Source: Undaria pinnatifida (Eukaryota > Sar > Phaeophyceae > Laminariales > Alariaceae). Taken from it: a DNA stretch of 64,000 nucleotides. Where the stretch lies: the NCBI GenBank assembly GCA_012845835.1, contig JABAKD010000016.1:10058121-10122120 (forward strand), read 5' to 3'. The position numbers were made by a program, and so were the translations under genes. The notes beneath the pieces were generated by a model, which searched no databases, was not told where the DNA came from, and saw only the letters and a list, made by a program, of their open reading frames with translations. Below are positions 11,531 to 21,919 of the stretch, piece after piece (the first letter of the stretch is position 1; each line of letters begins with the position of its first letter).

Positions 11531-11924
11531 GGGGTTCGCGCGGCAGTGGGGGGGGTCGATGGTCTTGGAAGTGTAGCCACAGGTACTGAGGGTGGTCCAC
11601 GGCTTCCAGGGGCGGCGGTGGAGCGATGACGGCTCTGGGAAAACAATGGTCCAACGAAGGGTGAGGGAGGTCTAAAAGGGATGCGCAAATGGTGGGCGCT
11701 GGGGAGAGCGAAGGACGGCCTGAAAGCCGATCCGGGAGGAGCGCCGGCGTCCGCGGCGCCTTTCTCGGAGCTAACTGGCGAACCAGAGGCGATGTCGTTT
11801 GCCAAAATAGACCCGACGGAGGTTTCGGGGCGGAGAAGAGGTCGACGGTGTTTTGGTACGCTCCGCAACGGTGAGTCGCCGAAAGTGTCTCCAGCGAAAC
11901 GTGGTGGTGCATGGGGCAAGATGT
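11531..11924. other. Between-repeat interval, no supported gene
   Basis: Long proline-rich minus-strand frames overlap the 48-bp repeat but show no domain or splice structure. Confidence 0.3.
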
Positions 11925-12000
11925 TGGTTATATAGAACTACCCACTGGCCCACGTAGTCACGTGACTACGTGGGCCAGTGGGTAGTTCTGTATATAACCA
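11925..12000. repeat. Near-perfect 76-bp palindrome
   Basis: The sequence reads TGGTTATATAGAACTACCC, then CACTGGCCCACGTAGT, a central CACGTG (11959-11964), and then the exact inverse of these arms, differing only by a 2-nt indel near the right end. One arm is the unit of the array at 12234-12620. Confidence 0.9.
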
Positions 12001-12233
12001 GCGAAAGACACGTTTGCGAGTCCGCCAATTGACTCTCACCGACTTCGTACCAGGGTATCTCCGGGGCTCTCTCCCCTCGCCACGCACTACCGTAGTACTC
12101 GGGAACAAACTATCATGATCATTCACGTCTCCAGCGCGCACGCTCGCAAACGACGTCATTTCCTTTTTTTGCTTTTCCCGAAAAAAAGCGGAAATATGAA
12201 GTCGGTGGGACTCGAACCCACGACACTTCTTTT
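12001..12233. other. Spacer with tRNA T-arm-like segment
   Basis: At 12200-12222 the minus strand reads GTCGTGGGTTCGAGTCCCAC, which forms a 5-bp T stem around TTCGAGT and matches the pol III B-box pattern. No complete cloverleaf is present. The segment abuts the first unit of the 49-bp array. Confidence 0.5.
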
Positions 12234-12620
12234 GTTGGTTGTATAGAACTACCCACTGGCCCACGTAGTCACTCCATATTTTGTTGGTTATATAGAACTA
12301 CCCACTGGCCCACGTAGTCACTCTATATTTTGTTGGTTACATAGAACTACCCACTGGCCCACGTAGTCACTCTATATTTTGTTGGTTACATAGAACTACC
12401 CACTGGCCCACGTAGTCACTCTATATTTTGTTGGTTATATAGAACTACCCACTGGCCCACGTAGTCACTCCATATTTTGTTGGTTATATAGAACTACCCA
12501 CTGGCCCACGTAGTCACTCTATATTTTGTTGGTTACATAGAACTACCCACTGGCCCACGTAGTCACTCTATATTTTGTTGGTTATATAGAACTACCCACT
12601 GGCCCACGTAGTAACGTGAC
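12234..12620. repeat. 49-bp tandem array, 8 units of one palindrome arm
   Basis: Units start at 12234, 12283, 12332, 12381, 12430, 12479, 12528 and 12577, an exact 49-bp spacing. Each is GTTGGTTATATAGAACTACC plus CACTGGCCCACGTAGTCAC and a TCTATATTTT spacer. The last unit runs into an inverted arm (12610-12640). Confidence 0.95.
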
Positions 12621-12639
12621 TACGTGGGCCATTGGGTAG

Positions 12640-12712
12640 TTTTTATAAAGGACTACGCACTGGCCCACGTAGTCACGTGACTACGTGGGCCAGTGGGTAG
12701 GTCTATATAACC
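12640..12712. repeat. Second palindrome closing the 49-bp array
   Basis: It is centred on CACGTG at 12674-12679 with arms of the same CCCACTGGCCCACGTAGT sequence. The right arm ends CTATATAACCAAC, mirroring the beginning of the array. Confidence 0.85.
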
Positions 12713-12719
12713 AACACAG

Positions 12720-13220
12720 GAGGGAGGGGGTTTGAGCCCACCCAAGTCGGTGCCCAGCACGGGAGGTGCACGGTTTGCGCGTTGCTGGTGGATGGGGGCG
12801 GATGGTGATGGTGTGTCGCACGGGAGGGGGAACTAGCCGACCCAAAAAGATACCCGGGATGGGATGCTCGCATCTTTCGACGTGGGCAGCGAAGAGGCTG
12901 TGGAAGGGCCCGATTTCCGGCTTAAAAGGTCACATACGTACCAGGCTCGGGAGGTTCAAGAGCCCGAGAAAAAAAAATCAAACTCGGAATAAGGGGAGCG
13001 GTGGAGCGGTAGAGGTGGGGCGGAGAGGAGAGGGAGCGAGCCCACCCAAACCCGATACTCGGTTCGAAACGCTCATGCCCGGAAAAACAATTAACTCCAA
13101 CTCAGAAGATGGTAGCGGCGGGATGTGGTGGTGGGTTGGGAGGGACTAGGGAACGTGCCCACCCAAGCCGATGCCCGGCTCTCGGAGAGGTCATAGCCGG
13201 AAAGGAACGACACCACAGGT
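12720..13220. repeat. Degenerate repeat of about 105-115 bp
   Basis: GAGCCCACCCAAGTCGGTGC near 12732 recurs in altered form near 12834, 13040 and 13157, each followed by a CCCGG-type block. It is interior to the LTR element; no gene is seen. Confidence 0.5.
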
Positions 13221-13552
13221 TCACATGGTAAACCTATAGAGATGTTGGGGTAGGGGGGGGTGGCGATAGTGGCGTCACAGCCGTGCCTTCAGGGACGGGT
13301 AGGGGATGCCTAGGTTCAGGTGGTAAACCTACAGGGTTGTCGAGGCAAAAGGGGTGGCAGTATTGGTGTCGCAGACGTGTCTTCAGGGACGGATGGGGAT
13401 TCGAGACCGTTGGGTTGGAGGGGAACTGTTCGGTGTTCACCGGCAACGGAAACAAAATCAGTCGATGGTTGGAAAAGAAAGACACGTGCCGCAAAAAAAA
13501 AAATAACCCACTGGCGAACCAAGGTGGATTCCAATCCATTGTCATTTCACGC

Positions 13553-13580
13553 GCAGGTTCGAGTCCTGCCGACGACGCCA
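13553..13580 (-). promoter_or_regulatory. tRNA primer-binding site of the LTR element
   Basis: The minus strand starts TGGCGTCGTCGGCAGGACTC four bases inside the LTR. Its complement is a full tRNA 3' end: T stem GCAGG/CCTGC around TTCGAGT, then CGACGAC, discriminator G and CCA. A DNA-encoded CCA is expected for a primer-binding site and not for a eukaryotic tRNA gene. The miniature element at 56 kb uses the same first 11 bases. Confidence 0.7.
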
Positions 13581-13584
13581 ATTG

Positions 13585-13935
13585 TGACAGTACTCCGAGT
13601 GGGGGATGCGTGGTTAGGAAGCGTGCCCCTCATGGGATAAGGCGTCTTTGGTATCTTCTCCTCATGGCTCGCTGGCCAGGCTGAAAGCTTGTCATGCATT
13701 ATTTTCCAACAGAGAATGCTAAGACACAGACATAACGGGTCTAGGCACGGTAGGGCAGGGTGGTGCAGGGTAGCCTAGGGCGTCCTGCTTGTCCCATCAT
13801 CGTCACCTACATTATCGCCCATATATGATGCACTTGACGTGAATGTGACATCTATATCACGTGGTTTCACCTCAACTATGACATGGTTTCACGTCGAACC
13901 TACAAACTATCATTCTACGGAGAGCACTCCATTAC
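13585..13935 (-). repeat. Right LTR (5' LTR of the minus-strand element)
   Basis: Plus strand TGACAGTACTCCGAG to GCACTCCATTACA, alignable along its length with 5549-5913. It adjoins the primer-binding site at 13569-13580. Confidence 0.6.
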
Positions 13936-14363
13936 ATCACGACCTACGAGACAGAGATACACGCATTACAAATACAGCAAGGGTATTTGACTATGCAATG
14001 CCAACCGCAATGAGCACGCGGGAAAAAACTCAAAAAGATGCAAGCGAATACCAGACTACTTGCAGAAAAAAAAATAGAAAAAAAAAAAAAACGGGATGAA
14101 AAAAGAAAGAAAAAGCAGAAGGAAAAAGAAAAACGCAGTCGGAAAAAAGAGGGAAGCACGACGCGCCACGACAAAAAATGAAAAACAAAGCACAGCAGCA
14201 TTGCCGCATGGCCTACCACCTGCGCACTGTTCCTGACGACAACGGTGCAAATTCCGTCATCGTCGTCCCCCGATACAGAATACAAAAACGAAGCCAAGGT
14301 ATTAAGCAAGCCAAAACGCAGCAACATTGCAGACGACGCAACCAACCCATTGGGCCAGTGCTA

Positions 14364-14536
14364 TTATGGAGTGGATTCCGTAGAAAATGGATAGTCTATA
14401 GATTCGACATGAAACCGTGTCATCATGGTTGCGGTGAAACCAGGTGATAGCAGATGGATGTCACATTCGCATTTCACGTCAAGGCCATCATAGATGTGGG
14501 CTTTAACAATAATGTTGTTGTTGCAGGTGACGGAGT
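14364..14536 (+). repeat. Partial LTR copy in opposite orientation
   Basis: The inverse complement aligns to the inner half of the 13.6-kb LTR (blocks CACGTCAAGGCCATCATAGA and CATGAAACCGTGTCATCATG). It forms an inverted pair with 13790-13935, about 430 bp apart. Confidence 0.5.
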
Positions 14537-14714
14537 GGTCCACAGCAGCAAGCAGCGGCAGGACCCCCCCTATCGTTCACTGAGGACTGCTGATTCTTCT
14601 GTCCTGTTCTGCCGCGTTCCGCTCTTCTGCTTGTCTCTCAGCGTTCCTTTAGTATAGAGTACAGCAATGCAAGAGCCTCGAGTTTAGCCACAGCGAGCCT
14701 AGATACATTATTAA
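14537..14714. other. No gene seen
   Basis: Short stretch between the partial LTR and the poly-G repeat family. Confidence 0.3.
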
Positions 14715-15600
14715 AATAAAAATACTCCAGCTGTGAGATCGAAAATTTTGTCGCAACTCATCTTTGCAAGCTGTGTATGATACATCGATCGCGCGTATTA
14801 CGGTTTGTGTGTCCTCATTAAGGAAACAGGTCGGCGACTCCCCTTGGAACTACAGTGTAGCTTATCATGGTCAACAGGGTGATGTTAGTCAGTCTGTGCG
14901 CGAAAAATACAAAATCCTTTTTTTTGGGGGACAAAATTTGACAGTTTTGGAAGGAAATGTATCAGTTTATCAAGTGTATTCTGTAAGTCGTATAACCGGT
15001 GAGGATAGGGCGGAGTTTTTTAGGGCGTGGGGGCCTGGGTTTGAACATGAGGGCGCGGGGGGTGGGGGGGGAGGGGGACGGGGCGGGGCATCTCAATCTG
15101 TGCGTGGAAACTATAAATCCTGTAAGGGGACAAATTTGACGGTTTTGGAAGGAATGCACCAGTTTATCATGTATATCCTGTAAGTCGTGCAACTAGTGAG
15201 GAGAGGGCGGAGTGTTCGAGGGGGGGGGGGGGGGGGCAAAAGGGTTTTGAACAGCTTTAGGTCGCATAGATATAGGGGCTTCCTACACGCGTGGTGCTAG
15301 GTCTAGGCGATGGTGCGGGTGGTGGGGCAGGAGGGGGTGTTGAGGGGGGGGGGGGCGTTGGCAGGGGGGGTGGGGGGCGGGGATGGGGAGCAACGGCATG
15401 GACATGGCTATAAATAATGTAATGATGAGGTGATGTCAACTGCGTGGAAGTGTTCATTACTTTGGCAGATTTCCATTTTAGGTGGGGCGTTTGAGCAAGA
15501 GGGAGCGGGGAAAAAGAGGGGGGGGGGGGGGGGGGGGGGGGAGGGAGGGCGGGGTTGGGGGGGGAGGGGAAAGGGTTTAGATAGATACGTATGGAGAGAT
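14715..15600. repeat. Poly-G repeat family, copy 1
   Basis: Ordered blocks shared with 16.0, 27.8 and 28.8 kb: CTCCAGCTGTGAGATCGAA, CTCATCTTTGCAAGCTGTG, GATCGCGCGTATTACG, GTGTGTCCTCATTAAGG, then TGACAGTTTTGGAAGGAAATG, GGTGCTAGGTCTAGGCGATG and a GTGTTCATTACTTTGGC end block. Runs of G up to about 20 interrupt the copy at corresponding places. A sub-block starting TGTGCGYGGAAACTATAAA is itself repeated (14896 and 15100). Confidence 0.75.
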
Positions 15601-16029
15601 GATAAAGACACCGCAACCATGAGGAGAGCGCCTCCCAATACCGACAACCCTTCATCCACCTCGGGGTAACCTCTTGACACCAGCCGGCACCGGGGCGCAG
15701 CACCCAAGCTGGGCTCCGAATGCAATGAATTGTGTTTCTCTATCTCGTATCATAGTTTGCGACTACGACTACTATCATAGAAGAGCTTGTTGTCTCTCTA
15801 AACATCGGCCCCGACACTGCTGTGCGTGGTTGTTCTGGATGTACCAGGTAGATGATGGGTGGAAAATAATGTGAAGAACACACACAATAAGTACCTGGTA
15901 CGCACAGCTTGCAAAGATGAGTATCAACCCTTAAAAGTCGTCGAACTCACAGCTGACGTGTCGTTAAGAATAATTTTATAAATGGGTAATAATAATGATA
16001 ATAATAATGATAATAATAATATTATAAAA
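15601..16029. other. Intergenic; includes an ATAATAATG-type microsatellite
   Basis: TAA/TGA-rich microsatellite at 15985-16025. A GCACAGCTTGCAAAGATGAG block near 15900 is the inverse of the left end of the poly-G family. No gene. Confidence 0.5.
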
Positions 16030-16785
16030 ATTAAAATACAATCCAGCTGTGAGATTGAATATTTTGTCGAAACTCATCTTTGCAAGCTGTGTGTGATACT
16101 TCGATCGCGCGTATTACGGGTTGTGTGTCCTCGTTAAGGATATACTTCGCAACTACAGTGTAGCTATCAGGGTCAACAGGGTGATGTTAGGCATTCTGTG
16201 CGCGGAAACTATAAAACCCGTTTCTGAGGGAGACAAAATCTGACAGCTGTGGAAGGAAATGCATCCGTTTATCAAGTGAATCCTGTAAGTCGAATATCCG
16301 GTGAGGGGAGGGCGGAGTTTTTAAGAACGTGGGGGCCTGATTTTGATCAAAAGGGGGGCGGGAGGGGGGGAGGGGGGGGACGGGACGGGTGGGGTAGGTC
16401 AATTTGTGCGTGGAAAACTATAAATATTTCTTGCGGGGGAGGGGGGGGGGATGTGGCGGGGGGGGGCGGGGGGCGAGGGGGGCGAGGGGGGAGGGCTTTA
16501 GGTCGCATAGATGTAGCGGTTTGCTATACGCGTGGTGCAAGGTCTAGGCGATGGTGCGGGTGGTGGGGAAGGAGGGGGCGTTGGGGGCGGGGGTGGGTGG
16601 GAATTGCAGCAGCGGCATGGACGGCTCTGAAACGATAACGAGGCGATATCCAGGGCGTGAAAGTGTTTATTACTCTGGCGGGTTTCGATAGTAGGTGGGG
16701 CGTATAAGCAAGAGAAAGCGAGGGAAAAAAAAAACACGAAAGGCCGCGGGGGGGGGGGGGGGGGGAAGGGTTTCCAATGGGTCGC
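16030..16785. repeat. Poly-G repeat family, copy 2
   Basis: Same block order as copy 1, with poly-G tracts at 16435-16495 and 16745-16768. Confidence 0.75.
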
Positions 16786-17314
16786 AAGTACACTGTCTAC
16801 CGTTACGTGGGCAGATCTTCTCGTGAAGATTTGTATGAACGGTAGCCGTTCCAGAGGTAGTGGATATCGTGTCTTGTTGTACTCAAAGTGGTCGTGGATT
16901 CTCCGTAGATTCTGATGACAGAGAGGCGGGTAATCACGTTTCCCGCTGACAATTAATCACTGTCGACTCTCTGTTTTGCCTAAGGAGCACCTCTCGTTGC
17001 CTCGAGGCACTTCTATCGTTACCGTCGCTTGGTTCGCCGTCGAACCTTGCTCCAACCTGGCGTGTCCTCCACCCTACGAAGAACAAGAAGAGGAGTAGTT
17101 GCAAGTTGCGAGTCGAGCCTGGGTTACCCTAAACCCTCAATAACAATACCAATAATAATACTGTAGTCTGACTTGGGCTAACACCACATAATTTGTATCG
17201 TACAGCATTTCATTTATTTAGAAGAATCGGGATGATGAATGCTGCTTCTGACCGGTTCGACAACACATTGTACGTTTCGGGCTTACGGTCCTACGAGGCG
17301 AAAACAGAGATAAT
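16786..17314. other. No gene seen
   Basis: No domain-bearing frame. A single CCCTAAACCC motif near 17130. Confidence 0.3.
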
Positions 17315-17562
17315 GAATCGTTCTACGGTAGCCCCTCCAACTTTCCTTTAACGAAATCGCCGGTTTCGAAACCAGCGCCCGGTCGTATCTCCTGAAATAC
17401 GGTGTCCCTTGACACCCCGACTTCATCGATCGATAGGCCTTTGCACACGAGAAAACGTATGGATGTTTTTCTTTCGATAGTATCCTTCCTTGTGTCGAGC
17501 AGCCATGAAACATTCGTTAAACAAAATCGCTGGTTTTGGGGGGGGCTATCGTAGAATCAGTC
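17315..17562. mobile_element. MITE family 2, copy A
   Basis: Ends GAATCGTTCTACGGTAGCCC and, inverted, GACTGATTCTACGATAGCCC. The inner ends AACGAAATCGCCGGTTT and AAACCAGCGATTTTG also mirror each other. Conserved core blocks TGAAATACGGTGTCCC and CGAGCAGCCATGAAAC are shared with copies at 51.8, 57.5 and 57.9 kb. Confidence 0.75.
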
Positions 17563-17565
17563 TAA

Positions 17566-18243
17566 ATGTGCCTGCAAACCGAAGGTGGTTGGAAGGTGTC
17601 GTTCACAATCAATGCAGCCGGCCACGTACACAAACAAACAATCGAGTTTGTGTACTTGGGCGGGGCTATCACCGCAGACAGAGACCTTGGCATTAAAATA
17701 ACGCGGCGTCTTCAGAGGGCCTGGGCGTGCTTCCAGCGGTACAAGATGGAAATCTGTGATCGCCCGGGTGTGCGCGTACGGTTGAAGGTGCGGTTGCTGA
17801 AAGCTGAGGTGGTCGAGATACTGCTTTACGGTTGCATGACGTGGAGCCCGAACAAGCCTGACTATGACAGGCTACGACGGGTTCACCACTCCATGCTCCT
17901 CCGATGCCTCGGATGGCGGAAACGGAAGCGCGACGACCACACCCTATCGTACGTCGACGCGCTTGCCAAGACAGCTTCCAAGAGCATAGAGGCGATAGCG
18001 CGCAAACGGAGGATATTGTTTGCGGGATTCGTAGCACGTACGGGGGAGGAGCGTCTGCCACAGAGGGTGATGTTTGGGCAGCTTGTTGGGGGTAAGGGCT
18101 ACTCAGGGGGGCAAGAGCAAGACTGGATGGCTCATCTGAAGGAGGATGTGTCGGTCTTGAGAATAAAATTTGAAGGGTGGCGTAAGGCTGCTCAGAAGAC
18201 CGGCAGATGGTTTATGGTTTCGACGAGTAGTGGAATCTTATAG
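17566..18243 (+). pseudogene. LINE pol C-terminal fragment
   Basis: An uninterrupted 225-codon frame corresponds to the region downstream of the reverse transcriptase catalytic core in LINE-type Pol proteins. Family-typical blocks are FVYLGGAITADRDLGIKI, RRLQRAWACFQRYK, RLKVRLLKAEVVEILLYGC and RLRRVHHSMLLRCLGW, then a basic region and a conserved QDWMAHLKEDVSVL segment. The fingers, palm active site and any endonuclease are absent. The frame starts directly at the edge of MITE family 2 copy A and ends about 110 bp before the 1-kb G-rich tract. It is on the opposite strand to the remnant at 1-4.7 kb and covers a different part of the protein, so the two are not one copy. It is open but truncated. 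Confidence 0.8.
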
Positions 18244-18349
18244 CCCAGTTGTTCATGCAGAATTGGCATGAAACGGAGAGCCGCAAAGCTGCAGAGCGAC
18301 GCGCAAAGACTGCGGCAGCGCCATCCACCGTCGGCATCTCTAAGTGGCC

Positions 18350-19409
18350 AGGAGGAGGGGGAAGGGGGGGAGGGGGGGAGGGGGGGAGGGGGGGAGGGGG
18401 GGAGGGGGGGAGGGGGGGAGGGGGGGAGGGGGGAGGGGGGGAGGGGGGAGGGGGGGAGGGGGGAAGGGAGGGAGGGGGGAGGGGGGGAGGGGGGAGGGAG
18501 GGAGGGGGGAGGGAGGGAGGGAGGAGGGGGGGAGGGGGAGGGGGCAGGGGGGGAGGGGGGAGGGGGGGAGGGGGGAGGGGGGAGGGGGGGAGGGGGGGGG
18601 GGGGGGGGGGAGGGGGGAGGGGGGGAGGGGGTAAGGGGGAGGGAGGGAGGGAGGAGGGGGGGAGGGGGAGGGGGGAGGGGGGGGGGGGGGGGAGGGGGGG
18701 AGGGGGGGGGGGAGGGGGGAGGGGGGGGGGGGGGCAGGGGGGATGGGGGGAGGGGGGAGGGGGAGGGGGGAGGGCGGGAGGGGGGAGGGGGAAGGGGGGG
18801 AGGGGGGAGGGGGGGAGGGGGGATGGGGGGAGGGGGGAGGGGGGGAGCGGGGGACGGGGGGACGGGGGGAGGGGGGGAGGGGGGAGGGGGGGAGGGAGGA
18901 GGGGGGGAGGGGGGAGGGTGGAAGGGCGGGAGGGGGGAGGGAGGGAGGGGGGGAGGGGGGGAGGGGGGAGCGGGGGAGGGGGGAGGGGAGGAGGTGGGGA
19001 GACCGGAGCGGGGGAGGGGGGAGGGGGGGAGGGGGGGAGGGGGGAGGGAGGGAAGCGGGGGGGGGGGAGGGGGGAGGGGGAAGGGGGGGATGGGGGAGGG
19101 GGGGAGGGGGGAGGGGGGGAGGGAGGGAGGGGGGGAGGGGGGGAGGGGGGGAGGGGGAGAGGGGGGAGCGGGAGAGGGGGGAGCGGGAGAGGGGGGAGGG
19201 GGGGAGGGGGAGAGGGGGGAACGGGAGAGGGGGGAGGGGGGGGGGGGTAGGGGGGGAGGCCGGAGGGGGGGCGGGGGGAGGGGGGGAGGGGGGGCGGGGG
19301 GAGGGCGGAGGGGGGAGGGGGGAGGGGGGGAGGGCGGGAGGGGGGAGGGGGGAGGGGCGGAGTGGGGAAGGGGGGGGGGCGGGGAGGAGGGGGGGGAGGA
19401 AGGGGAGGC
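18350..19409 (+). repeat. 1.06-kb G-rich tract, (G6-7 A)n
   Basis: Almost entirely G with single A every 6-8 bases and very rare C or T. Many runs of at least four G lie within short distance of each other, so intramolecular G-quadruplexes are expected on the plus strand and purine-motif triplex is possible. The long Gly/Arg/Glu frames on plus and Pro-rich frames on minus are composition artefacts. Confidence 0.97.
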
Positions 19410-20870
19410 GTCATGCCCAAGAGATTGAAGTCTGTCTGGGTCTGGCCATCATCGTCTTGTAATTTGTGGGCCTTCCAATTTGGCCGTTACAAGATAGCGT
19501 AAGACCGCCCTGACTTCTCCGCCAAGTTGCGTTCTCTCCCCAGTGCCATTGATGATGCACTTGATACCCTCTATGAGTCCAATGCCGTCTTTAGTCAGTT
19601 CAGGGTCTGCTAGTATAATTTTTTTTTTTTTTTTCTTCCCTTGCTTCCTCTTCTTGTCTTGTCTTTTCTTGTCTTTTCTTGCTTTTCTTGTCTTTTCTTT
19701 TCTTTCCTTCCCTTCTTCGTTTTTTCGCTTCCTTGTCTTTTCTTTCCTTTCCTTTATCTTCTTTGCTTTTCTTTGTTTCTTTTTCCCTGTTGACTTGCGT
19801 CTGGCGTACATATGCGCAGTGATAGGCACTACGTGCAATATATACGTGGTAGTCTTTCTTGGGTGGCAAGCGGTATTATATAGTCGGTTTTTCCAGGCGC
19901 GAGTAGTGAGACGTATGCACCAGTATGGACCTGGCACATCGTAGGCTGACTCTCGATTTCACTTTTATATGTTTCTGGTGGAAGCATGAATTGCATCAGC
20001 TGTGATATATACGCCCTCCTTTGCAATTGGTTTTGGGCATCAGCGAACTGGGTCCAACGCATGCCCGTAGTGTTTTAGGTGGAGTGAGGAGCGGTAGTAA
20101 AAATGAAGTGCGCTGCTCGATGACCTGTTCCTGACCGTCGGAATACTGAACAATCTTCGGGCCGCGTCTCCTCTGTATCAGGTGTGTGCGGAATTTTATT
20201 TGTCGTTTTCAAGCAAGCGGTTGCGTTGACATATACTACCTGGCTTGATGTAAAGGAAAGGAACACCACTCAGCGATCATCTACTACACGCTAAGGCATG
20301 TTTTCATGAGCACCACTAACAAGAGCACCAGACATGGACGCGACATCTACAGGACCACAACATCTTCGACGACAGTGGGGAGAAAACAGGGCGTATAATC
20401 GTACGCTAGATATTAACAATGTGAAAAAGAAGTACAGGCAGTTATGTTGACACTGCGTGCGGTAGACCATACTACCAACCTATTACGCAGGGTATTTCGT
20501 GCCTCCGGCCGTTTGCATGATCGCCTGACAACCTCTACCAAACGAAGTAGCATATGCCTAACAAAGTAAAGTCACCCTCGTGTGTAATAGTGGTGACATC
20601 GCATGCCCACGTCACCTCGCTTGGTGTATTTGTAAGATGTATCTCTGTCTTGGATTTGGCGACCTCAGAGCCCCACATCGGCACGGCAAAAATCATGGGC
20701 GTAAAATCGTATATGTGAGACAATAATAATGTGAAAAGGAGATACAGACAGATATGCTAAAATTGCGGTAAACCGCACTACCAACTTATTACGTAAGGTA
20801 TTCCGTACATACCGTCTATGATCGCCTCCCAACCTATGCCAAGCGAAGTATGACTAAAGAAGTAACGTAA
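19410..20870. other. Intergenic with pyrimidine tract and dispersed repeat
   Basis: 19620-19790 is T/C-rich (TTTTCTTGTCTTTTCTTG-type). 19795-20010 matches 38205-38415 (blocks TATATACGTGGTAGTCTTTC and GAGACGTATGCACC). 20400-20545 and 20700-20850 are diverged direct repeats of each other (GTGAAAARGAGATACAGRCAG type). No gene. Confidence 0.5.
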
Positions 20871-21064
20871 TTGAGCGCGTGTACACCAAGCGTTCCTTTC
20901 ATTGAGATCTCACTTTCGACAACAAAATCGATCTCACAGCTGGAGTGTACTTTAATTTTTATAATATACGTGTACCACATCTGGTTTGTTTGGGTATTCC
21001 TCAGCTCCAGAGTGACTGGAGCCTGTCCAGTGACCACGGACTTGATTATACGAGTTAATGTGAG

Positions 21065-21132
<68 letters not shown>
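20871..21132. repeat. Dispersed repeat ending in (AAC)n
   Basis: The block CTCCAGAGTGACTGGA followed by CGAGTTAATGTGAGAACAAC also occurs at 38460-38540. The (AAC)n run is 21064-21132. Confidence 0.8.
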
Positions 21133-21261
21133 ACAGCACTTTTTCTCGTGATCCAACAAACCCAGGCCATGTCGGCTGCAGCAGGGGACTGCTACCCGCC
21201 GTCGTCGTTTGTTGTAAGCACGACGGGTGGTGACTATTATATCTTGCCCGCGGAAGCCGTC

Positions 21262-21750
21262 TGTATGTATGTATGTATGTATGTATGTATGTATGTATGT
21301 ATGTATGTATGTATGTATGTATGTATGTATGTATGTATGTATGTATGTATGTATGTATGTATGTATGTATGTATGTATGTATGTATGTATGTATGTATGT
21401 ATGTATGTATGTATGTATGTATGTATGTATGTATGTATGTATGTATGTATGTATGTATGTATGTATGTATGTATGTATGTATGTATGTATGTATGTATGT
21501 ATGTATGTATGTATGTATGTATGTATGTATGTATGTATGTATGTATGTATGTATGTATGTATGTATGTATGTATGTATGTATGTATGTATGTATGTATGT
21601 ATGTATGTATGTATGTATGTATGTATGTATGTATGTATGTATGTATGTATGTATGTATGTATGTATGTATGTATGTATGTATGTATGTATGTATGTATGT
21701 ATGTATGTATGTATGTATGTATGTATGTATGTATGTATGTATGTATGTAT
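21262..21750. repeat. (GTAT)n microsatellite, about 122 units
   Basis: An uninterrupted 4-bp repeat. All three plus frames give the same MYVC repeat because 12 bp is four codons, so these ORFs are not genes. It is followed by two TTACGATCCGTATG units. Confidence 0.99.
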
Positions 21751-21799
21751 TACGATCCGTATGTATTACGATCCGTATGTATTATGTATGTATGTATGT

Positions 21800-21919
21800 G
21801 TTAAGATACGGCCTCGCCGTTTCAGGGGGGGAGAGTGTTATAAGGCTTAGTTTGGGTAAGCTATTGGTTAACCTTTTGCAAGTGGTCAAACAGACTAATA
21901 TCCCACTAAGTCCTTAACA
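21800..21919 (+). mobile_element. 3' end of miniature LTR (TRIM-like) element
   Basis: 21836-21919 is an 84-bp LTR (TGTTATAAGGCTTAG to GTCCTTAACA), preceded by the polypurine tract CAGGGGGGGAGAG. It is the plus-strand version of the LTRs at 56 kb. (TATG)n lies on both sides, so insertion was into the microsatellite. The 5' LTR and primer-binding site are missing. Confidence 0.8.

Larger units (their letters stand above)
5549..13935 (-). mobile_element. Candidate old LTR retroelement without recognisable gag-pol
   Basis: Two direct repeats, 5549-5913 and 13585-13935, are clearly alignable over about 350 bp. On the minus strand they start TGTAATGGAGTG and end GTACTGTCA, the TG...CA form of LTRs. 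Immediately inside the right-hand repeat, after a 4-nt spacer, the minus strand reads TGGCGTCGTCGGCAGGACTC, a primer-binding-site pattern (TGG plus the complement of a tRNA 3' end). The element is therefore oriented right to left. The 7.7-kb interior is purine-rich on the plus strand, has only short ORFs, and contains a MITE and several satellites. No convincing polypurine tract next to 5913 or clean 5-bp target duplication was found (flanks CACTA and TCACG). It may be a large non-autonomous derivative or a decayed element. Confidence 0.5.

Noticed and set aside
11347-11919. 190-codon Pro-rich minus frame with LRRHLSFAT repeats
   Set aside because: Explained by the 48-bp tandem repeat, whose length is a multiple of three.
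13495-13580. tRNA gene suggested by a perfect T arm and CCA
   Set aside because: No 5' half or acceptor partner; the encoded CCA and the position beside an LTR fit a primer-binding site better.
18212-19462. Very long Gly/Arg/Glu (plus) and Pro/Ser (minus) open frames
   Set aside because: They exist in all frames because the G-rich tract contains almost no stop codons; no domain or splice evidence.
21148-21917. Three overlapping MYVC-repeat frames
   Set aside because: Direct consequence of a 4-bp microsatellite.
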